Notes under the pieces: model-generated
Told to the model about the DNA's origin: nothing
The model's input: the letters and a program-made list of their open reading frames with translations, nothing else
The model's database searches: none
Shown: piece after piece, positions 9,076 to 15,427 of the stretch
How the letters are laid out: the number at the start of each line of letters is the position of its first letter
Position numbering within the stretch: position 1 is the stretch's first letter
Source of the DNA: Coprinopsis marcescibilis
Lineage: Eukaryota; Basidiomycota; Agaricomycetes; Agaricales; Psathyrellaceae
Direction: 5' to 3'
DNA: 15,427 nt
NCBI GenBank assembly: GCA_004369085.1
Contig: ML210509.1
Coordinates: 4,102 to 19,528, forward strand
Made by a program: the position numbers and the translations under genes

Positions 9076-11934
9076 ATGGCGGACCCCACACACCCGGTGA
9101 AGCTATACACGGTCCCCCAGTTCAATCAGCGTGCCTCCGAGCTATTTGCCGAGGACGACGCGACACCATTTATTCAGTTTGTCCTTACAGGAATATTGGA
9201 TGGGGAGCAGGCATCTATTAATGTTATCCCCAACCGCATCACTGAAGACATTCAACACAGTCTCTGCATGTCGCGAGACATGGACTCTCTTCTTGGGATG
9301 AGCCGTCACATTCGCTGCCACTCCGACTTCACTGTCTTTCCCATTCCAAACTACGACGACACCCTCAAAAAGAATGTACACATCAACTTTCAAGGATGGG
9401 ATGATCTAGTAAGCGATATCCTTCAAATATTCGGCGGGAGGCTAACTAGCGATGTGCCTCTAGGAAGGAACCCGAGTTCCGATTCCACTGCATCATATCC
9501 CCAACTTCGGTCTGGGGAGGTGGCGCGGTACGAACACCCTTGTTCGTGTCTTCTTTCCCGATTTATGCAGTCCAACACGTCGGACGTACCATGTTCTGAA
9601 GGAGGAGGAGATTAAGTTTGTTAACCAGGGGCTTATCCCGACGATGCGAGAACTTCTGGATCTTCGTGGCGGCAACGTACCGATCGATCATCGCGCGGAG
9701 ATGTTTCGAGCTCGCCAAACCACCGGTCGCTTGGCCTTTGGCACGAACATCCTGCCGGAATGGAAAGTCACGAGCTTCGGTGACACTTTACGACAGACGC
9801 TTTTGCGCAACGGCGTTGAGTGGGGCGCCAACATATTCTTTTTGCACCAAGTCAGGGGCGTCAAGAATGCGACTTACCATGCTGCCAACGACTTTGACGG
9901 TGCTCTGGCTGCATCGCGTCAGTTTGTCGCTGACTGGGCGCTCGATTGGGACGAACTTGTTCAGGATTCGGGGTGGGAAGAGTCGGTTGGCGGCTGGTGG
10001 ATAGATGTTGGGTTAGAGGTTGTGTCGAACGCGAACAGCACCTTGTGTCCGGAGACCTCCGCTCACCGCAGCCTTACTGAGCTCGCTCTCGGCCTGGAGA
10101 GAGAGAAGGCGGCTCGCATCACAAAGCTCAGCAGCTCCGGATATTATCGGGATCCTGCGTCCCATCTCACAGGGGCGTCCGGCTTCCGCCTCATACCGCC
10201 CCGCAGAGCACGCGGGGAGTATGAAGCCGCTTACATGCAAGTATATCTCACAGACAAGTCACAGACGTACGCCCCGGAGGGTTCGAAGTTTGGAAAGGCA
10301 ATCTCGGCTTCCCAGCTCCTTCGAGGAAAGGGCGAAGGTTTTATCTCCGAGCTCTATCGCATATACAACAAGGCCGGAGAGGACGTCATATCGGCTGTGC
10401 GCATCGAGGTTCGGGTTCCGTTCAAGTATGCCCCTTCCGTTCTCCTGGACCTCGACAACGATTTGCTCAGTAAGACTTTTCTTTCCTTTCCATCCGCTGA
10501 TTGGTGGTACGTAAAATCGTTTCGTGTTAATTCGATCTAGACTGATTTGACCTGCCCTCTATATAGGGCTTTGAAGGCATGGCGCTGCCTCGCGCTCAAG
10601 ATAGTCAACGAGTGGCAGTATGAGGGGATGCCGATCGATAGGAGCCGCGAGTCGGCCCTTCACCTCACCGCCATGACCGCTTGGATGGTCAACAGCATCC
10701 ACTCCACGCCAGACCTCGGACCTTCGAGTCGGGAACTTCTCGAGGTGACTCTTCCTCGCGTTCGGCGTGATCACGCTGTGCGCAGCAACTTGCTGTATCC
10801 CATCAAGATTGTTAATCCAGAGGAGGAGGAAGAATCCGGGTCGGACGACTCAATGGCGTCGGTGTACGGGAGCGAGAGTGGGGGCAGGCAATCCACCCCC
10901 GCCATTCATAACGGTATTCAGCGCGCGCGCGGCAATGTTGGGATAGCGGAGCCGACATCGCTGGCTCGAGGAACAGATCTAGTTCCACACGCCCCCTATG
11001 GCATCATTTTCCTTCGACAATTTCGCAACAAAGTCCCGCCGCCGCCCATTCCACGCTTCGAGGACAAACGATTCTTCCTCAGCGACAAGTCATTCAAGTT
11101 CCTCTTCAATCAGACGAGGGAGCAACTCATTTTAGATCTGGAGGGTAGTCGAATCGTCAAGCCATCCAACCCCAGTCGCCTTCGGAACAAAGTTAGGCAA
11201 CCAATCCGCCCAGCGCCCACACCGGAGAACTTCGTCGGATTCAACCTTGAGCAAGAGGGAATGGCGCTTGATCCCATCCCCCACGACGACGGATCGGATC
11301 TCAGCGAAGGGGAGTGGGTGGTGCCAGAGGTGGAGGTTCCGCGCCTCGACACCGAGGTCGAGAAGCTCTGGAACCAGTTTCTATTCGACATGATCAACAC
11401 CAGCCCCAACCGCAAAAATGCCAAGGATGACCCATACTGCCTCATGAAGAAGGAGGAGCTCGACGCTGTCGACATATCGATCTATCAGAACTTATACCTG
11501 GGCGAGATCTTTGATGACGTCCAATGGTGCGTAGGCACGAAGAAGGAGTGGCGTGCCGTATTCGATAATCTCTTTCCGGCAAAGGGTGTCGAAAAGGTCG
11601 GGAAGCTGCAGAACTATCACAAGACTGTGTATTATCCCATGTGGACGCTTCTGACAAGCAGCAGAATGGATGCGGTGGTGGCGGAGGCAACGCGCACGGC
11701 GCTTTGGAAGGTATTCAAGACTTTGAAATGGGCACCATTCGCAGAGTCCATGCGCATCTGGGGTACTCGATCTGACCGCGGTGGTTTCAGCAAGAACAGT
11801 GGTCGTCCTGCCAAAGAAGCTGCTCCGAGGATAATTGTTCGACGTACCCCCGATTGGGTGAGTCTTCTGGATATAACTATCATCGCGCTCTGACTAACGA
11901 TCGCGAACACACATAGATCAGGCCGGTAGACTGA
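9076..11934 (+). CDS. Uncharacterised 894-residue protein, four exons
   Basis: Function not recognised. Exons: 9076-9408, 9464-10506, 10567-11857, 11917-11934; together 2,685 nt, a multiple of three, with no internal stop. Introns are 55, 60 and 59 nt with donors GTAAGC, GTACGT and GTGAGT and branch sites GCTAAC, TTGACC and CTAAC. The start is the first ATG after the leader. The protein is soluble-looking, with no signal peptide or membrane segment and no cysteine cluster. Residues 1-540 look folded and Trp-rich (GGWWIDVGLEVVS, ADWWALKAWRC). An acidic low-complexity linker follows (~542-565, NPEEEEESGSDD), then a Pro-rich segment (~615), an acidic patch (~700), and a second folded-looking part to the short last exon (IRPVD). 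No catalytic motif is visible. From memory it resembles a large, unnamed protein family found in many mushroom genomes; this is unverified. Its divergent partner is the SNF2 helicase, and an inverted-repeat array begins about 200 bp downstream. Confidence 0.85.
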
Positions 11935-12130
11935 GAGTTATGGTACGCACTATGTACTATAGAACATGTTGCTTCGTCCGTCCTAGCGGCCGTCTTGTAC
12001 TGCTCCTGCCTCAAATCCTTTGTTACCTGCGACTCGTGTTCTTCTATTGTCATTACACTTGTTTGAATATTAACCTTTTGGCGTAACTTGGTGTGGGCCA
12101 TGTTTTCTCAAATTGTTTGAAGGCTACCAA

Positions 12131-13166
12131 ACCAGCCTTGTGCAAACCCCAAGGCGCGCTAGTAGACCTCCATGAACACTATGCATAGTGGTTCCTCGAG
12201 CCATGTACACGGTTGGCGCGCATATATACAAGTGCCAGCAACGTGCAAGCCTCAAGTCGCGCTTGTGAATCTGCGCGCGCACCGTGTACAGTGGTTCCTC
12301 GAGCCACTGTACGCGGTTGCCGCGCATATATACGAGCGCCAGCCTGCATGCAAACCCCAATTCGCGCACACTGTGTACAGTGGTGCCTTGAGCCACTGTA
12401 CACGGTGGGCGCGCATATGTACGAGCGCCAACCGCGTGCTAACTCCAAAGAACACTGGTATACCTCAGTTCCCACCGTTTACAGTGGTTCGAGGAACCAC
12501 TGTACACAACTGGCGCGCATATATACGAGCGCCAGTCGCGTGAAAACTCCCAGGCGCGTTGGTAGACTTACATGCCAACCGTGTACAGTGATTCCTCGAG
12601 CCACTGTACACGGCTGGCGCACATATATACGAGCGCCAGTCGCGTGAAAACTCCCAGGCGCGTTGGTAGACCTACACGCCCACCGTGTACAGTGATTCGT
12701 CGAGCCACTGTACACGGCTGGCGCACATATACACGAGCACCAGCCTGCGTTGAAACCCCAGTCAGTTCACGCTGGTATTCCTGCATGCCCACAGTGTGCG
12801 GTGGTTCCTCAAGCCACTGTACACGGCTGGCGCGCATATATACGAGCGCCAGCCTGTGTTGAAACCTTATTCGCACTTTTAAATCTGCGCGCCCACCGTG
12901 TACAGTGGTTCCTCGAGCCACTGTAGACGGCTGGCGCGCATATATACGAACGCCAGCCTGCGTGCAAACCCCAATTTGCGCTTCTAGCTCCTCGAGCCAC
13001 TGTACACGGTTGGTGCGCATATGTACGAGCACCAGCCGCATGCAAGCATCAAGTCGCGCTTGTAAATCTGCGCGCCCACCGTGTACAGTTCCCTCGAGCC
13101 ACTGTCCACGGTTAGTGCACATATATCCGAATGCACACTTGTAAACCTGCGCACCTGCCGTGTACT
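12131..13166 (+). repeat. Right array of the 104-bp two-hairpin repeat (~10 units)
   Basis: The first hairpins of successive units start near 12177, 12284, 12373, 12477, 12581, 12685, 12794, 12898, 12984 (truncated) and 13081; most spacings are 104 bp. Hairpin 1 has arms GTGTACAGTGG/CCACTGTACAC around TTCCTCGAG. Hairpin 2 follows at once with arms GGCTGGCGC/GCGCCAGCC around GCATATATACGA. A spacer of about 40 bp (TGCAAACCCCAATTCGCGCT...) leads to the next unit. Both stems are largely kept between units, while loops vary. The array begins about 200 bp beyond the stop codon of the 894-aa gene and ends at a TATATATATA tract. Reading frames on both strands here are repeat artefacts. Confidence 0.95.
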
Positions 13167-13278
13167 ATATATATATGTCCTTGTATCATGCCAACTCTTT
13201 CCATTACTTATCTCATGCTCTCTATCTCTCTATTAATCTGCTATCCTGATAATCCTGCCTCTTCTGCCTATTGTGCAG

Positions 13279-13406
13279 GTAGGTATGTAGGTATGTAGGT
13301 ATGTAGGTATGTAGGTATGTAGGTATGTAGGTATGTAGGTATGTAGGTATGTAGGTATGTAGGTATGTAGGTATGTAGGGGTGTAGGGGTGTAGGGGCGT
13401 AGGGGG
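13279..13406. repeat. 8-bp microsatellite (GTAGGTAT)12 with GTAGGGG-type variants
   Basis: Twelve perfect GTAGGTAT units are followed by four drifting units (GTAGGGGT twice, GTAGGGGC, GTAGGGGG). The array lies just outside the 104-bp repeat array, separated by about 110 bp of TA- and CT-rich sequence in which nothing is recognised. Confidence 0.95.
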
Positions 13407-13410
13407 GGTT

Positions 13411-13432
13411 CCTAGGGCGGATCGGCCCTAGG
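13411..13432. repeat. Palindrome with CCTAGGGC/GCCCTAGG arms
   Basis: Perfect 8-bp arms enclose GGATCG. It follows the microsatellite directly. Each arm contains CCTAGG, which is itself palindromic. Confidence 0.7.
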
Positions 13433-13466
13433 ATACATTTTTCAAGCCCTTAACCCCCACGCTCAT

Positions 13467-13735
13467 CTCTGTGTGACGCTCCTGGAACGTCGCTGGCTCT
13501 GACCAACCACGACGCTCCTGGAACGTCGTGGTTGGTCGGTCCTTTTAATTGCAGCAGTTGTGCACCACAAGGGCAACGCTCCAGGATCGCCAAACATACC
13601 ATGCTTTTCTCTGCGTGACGGTCCTGGAACGTCGCCGGCTCTGACCAACCACGACGCTCCAGGAGCGCCGTGGTCGGTCAGTCCTTTTAATTGCCGCAGT
13701 TTTGCACCACAAGGGCAACGCTCCAGGATCGCCAC
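13467..13735. repeat. Tandem pair of ~142-bp repeats, each with a strong hairpin
   Basis: Two copies start at CTCTGTGTGACG (13467) and CTCTGCGTGACG (13609). In the first, arms GACCAACCACGACG and CGTCGTGGTTGGTC (13501-13514 and 13524-13537) form a perfect 14-bp stem with a 9-base loop. In the second, an almost loop-free palindrome at about 13642-13682 pairs over 20 bp with two mismatches. Both copies end with ACAAGGGCAACGCTCCAGGA. Related CTCCTGGAACGTC/CTCCAGGATCG motifs recur within each copy. Confidence 0.85.
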
Positions 13736-13758
13736 TTTATTATTTCGCCACAGGCCCC

Positions 13759-13925
13759 CCTGCTGTACCTACCACAAAACCTGCTGTACCTACCACAATA
13801 AAACCTGCTGTACCTACCACAAAACCTGCAGTACCTGCCTCAAACCTGCAGTACCTACCTCAAACCTGCAGTACCTACCACAAAACCTGCAGTACCTGCC
13901 TCAAACCTGCAGTACCTAGCACAAA
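13759..13925. repeat. 20-24-bp minisatellite, eight units
   Basis: Units of the type CCTGCAGTACCTACCACAAA start at 13759, 13780, 13804, 13825, 13845, 13865, 13886 and 13906. The first three carry CTGCTG, the others CTGCAG (a PstI-like palindrome). The core GTACCTAC is close to the reverse complement of the GTAGGTAT microsatellite on the other side of the hairpin repeats. Confidence 0.9.
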
Positions 13926-15427
13926 AACTGCCTCACCCTAGCTGACCCTGCCCTACAAAACCTAGGAGCTAAAACAAAAGTAGCCATTAACCCTGGTGTG
14001 GAGCAGTACGAAGAGATGGCGTAATCGAACAAAGTATTTTCTGCGCCACCATCGTGGGTGTATATACCAGCCGCATGCATAGGGCAGAATGCAAAATGTC
14101 CAGTGGGACACCACCATATACGTGGGAGTACCTCCGGAACCTGGTTCGCGGACGCCCAATCAGCGCACTTTTATGACAGAGTATCCAAATACACACCTTT
14201 TTCAACTGGAGTGCGTCGAGAACTGGTTTAACCACGCCCACCCAGAGAACATGAAGAAGTATTCGAATCCTATCATCCACAGTAGGACCATCGGCCTTTA
14301 ACCTTCGACCTTTCAATCGTGTGTCCTCCCCTCGACCTATTATCTCCGTAACATAGCTTGGAATGTCATCTCCCCATCCAACTCCTTCTGCCAGCGAGGT
14401 GAACGACTCCCGAATGCTCTCGAGATTGAGCCAATCAATGTGAACAAGTGGGACATGCTGAAGCGATCCGCCCGGGCGCATTATCAGGGCATCACAGGCG
14501 TATCTGCTAGCGTTGAGGAATATTACTGGTCCGTTTGCGGAGGCATTCTTCAGAGAGGCGAAGGAGGGTGGAAGGAGGAACTGCTGGAAGCCGTCGCTGG
14601 CGCGTATCTCTGTGAGAAGCCTATTGCGTTCGGAGAGTAGTGTGTTGGCATCCAAGGAGGACGTGGTAGAAGAACTGGATGGTCGATTTGTCAGCTCCTC
14701 GAGTCTTCAGGAAACATCGCGAAAACGCTGGGCAAGAGTTGGGTTGGCCAGCCTTAGTTCGTCGACCGACGTCCTTAGCTGGAGGGACTGAGACCAGAAT
14801 ATCGAGCGTCCAGTGGCTAAGAAGACGACGGCTTCCTCGTATTGTCCATGCTGAATGGCAAATTGAACGGCGTTCCGCACTAGGTCGCGAACGTGCACCA
14901 AGACATTCTGTCTTTGGTCCAGGGTAAGGTCCAGGGACGCCAGCAAAGGGAGGAGTTCAATGCCGCGGCGGTAGCCTCGCATGGCGGAAAGCGGTACGTA
15001 GGTCCTGCCATATCTCGCCCATTCGTTGGCCATCTCCAATCGAAAAAAGAGAGATCCTGTCACACAGCTTGCCGCGGACTCGAAGAGCTCGAGGGATTTG
15101 TCCAAGTGTTGGATGTCTTGCGTGTGCATGAAAGCCGAGTGTAGTGTGCGTGCGTAGTTTCCCTGCCATCCACAGCGGTCCGCATGTGACTCGGGAGTCA
15201 GAGCGAGCGCTTCCTCGTAAGTCAAGATGCACTCGCTGAGGTCCTGAACATCGCGTGTCGCCTCGAAGCGCTGGGAAAGCACGATCGCGAGATCGTTGAG
15301 CTTGGGCGTACGATCTGGATGGTGTTTGTTGTCCAACAGGAGGGCTTCACGACGAAGTGTAATGCATTCGTCGAGGTCTGATATATTGCGGGACTGCTGA
15401 TATCGGAGATACAACGCTTCTGAGAGG
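13916..15427 (-). pseudogene. TPR-CHAT protein gene, 3' part, with in-frame stop codon and truncated CHAT domain
   Basis: The frame enters from the right edge (15427) and gives degenerate tetratricopeptide repeats of the fungal type (DLDECITLRREALLL, then DLSECILTYEEALAL), then the linker QHGQYEEAVVFLATGRSIFW typical of fungal TPR-CHAT proteins. TGA at 14709-14707 interrupts the frame exactly where RLEELTNR continues in the same frame, so a CGA-to-TGA change is likely. The CHAT domain follows (LLTEIRASDGFQQFLLPP; after an intron at 14141-14196, LPRIWWCPTGHFAFCPMHAAG). It carries the conserved His region, but similarity stops near 14005, and the frame runs through repeat sequence to a stop at 13918-13916. 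The Cys region (LSACQT-type) of this caspase-like fold is absent. CHAT proteins are thought to act as proteases or signalling scaffolds, some in cell death; this copy is probably dead. Confidence 0.85.

Noticed and set aside
10470..10566. Donor GTAAGA at 10470 as the second intron of the 894-aa gene
   Set aside because: It is phase 1 and gives a stop after joining to the acceptor at 10566; GTACGT at 10507 is phase 2 and keeps the frame.
12124..13144. Overlapping reading frames on both strands in the right repeat array (up to 184 codons), rich in ARIYARQP/YTVGAQ-like peptides
   Set aside because: They follow the 104-bp repeat, occur in several frames and both strands, lack introns and starts in good context, and encode only the repeat.
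12131..13166. CRISPR-like array
   Set aside because: Units are contiguous, diverged and contain two hairpins each; spacers are themselves repeated, there are no cas genes, and the genes are eukaryotic.
13279..13450. Telomere-like repeat (GTAGGGG units and CCCTTAACCCCC nearby)
   Set aside because: The basic unit is GTAGGTAT, not TTAGGG, and sequence with genes continues on both sides.
13463..13735. 90-codon minus-strand frame
   Set aside because: It consists of two translated copies of the 142-bp hairpin repeat.

Overview
The window looks like nuclear DNA of a basidiomycete fungus, most likely an Agaricomycete. Two genes are broken by many very short introns (47 to 78 nt, GT...AG, often with a visible CTAAC or CTGAC branch site), and a TPR/CHAT gene of a type greatly expanded in these fungi sits at the right edge. 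A Rhizoctonia-like (Cantharellales) source is possible but is only an impression. All splice models were made by hand from splice signals and reading-frame continuity.

Layout, left to right. 1-245: end of a tandem array of a ~104-bp repeat with two hairpins per unit; it runs off the left edge. 375-5846 (minus): a 20-exon gene for a ~1,473-residue SNF2-type helicase/ATPase with a long disordered tail, part of which is encoded by tandemly duplicated exon-intron units. 5853-8910: multi-intron leader of the helicase, its TATA box, and ~2.3 kb of non-coding sequence with decayed repeats and inverted repeats. 8911-11934 (plus): TATA box, CT-rich leader and a four-exon gene for an 894-residue protein of unknown function. 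12131-13166: about ten units of the same 104-bp repeat, in the opposite orientation to the left array. 13279-13930: a cluster of different simple repeats and hairpins. 13916-15427 (minus): a TPR-CHAT gene with an in-frame stop codon and a missing C-terminal half of its CHAT domain.

The striking arrangement is the middle ~13 kb. Two intact genes are transcribed away from each other, and just beyond each stop codon (within 200 bp on both sides) lies an array of the same hairpin-rich repeat, the two arrays being inverted relative to each other. This is the geometry of a large DNA transposon or similar mobile unit: inverted subterminal repeats enclosing a helicase and a partner protein. No transposase, recombinase or target-site duplication was recognised, so this is a hypothesis. 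The damaged CHAT gene and the repeat cluster to the right fit a locus with a history of insertion and decay.
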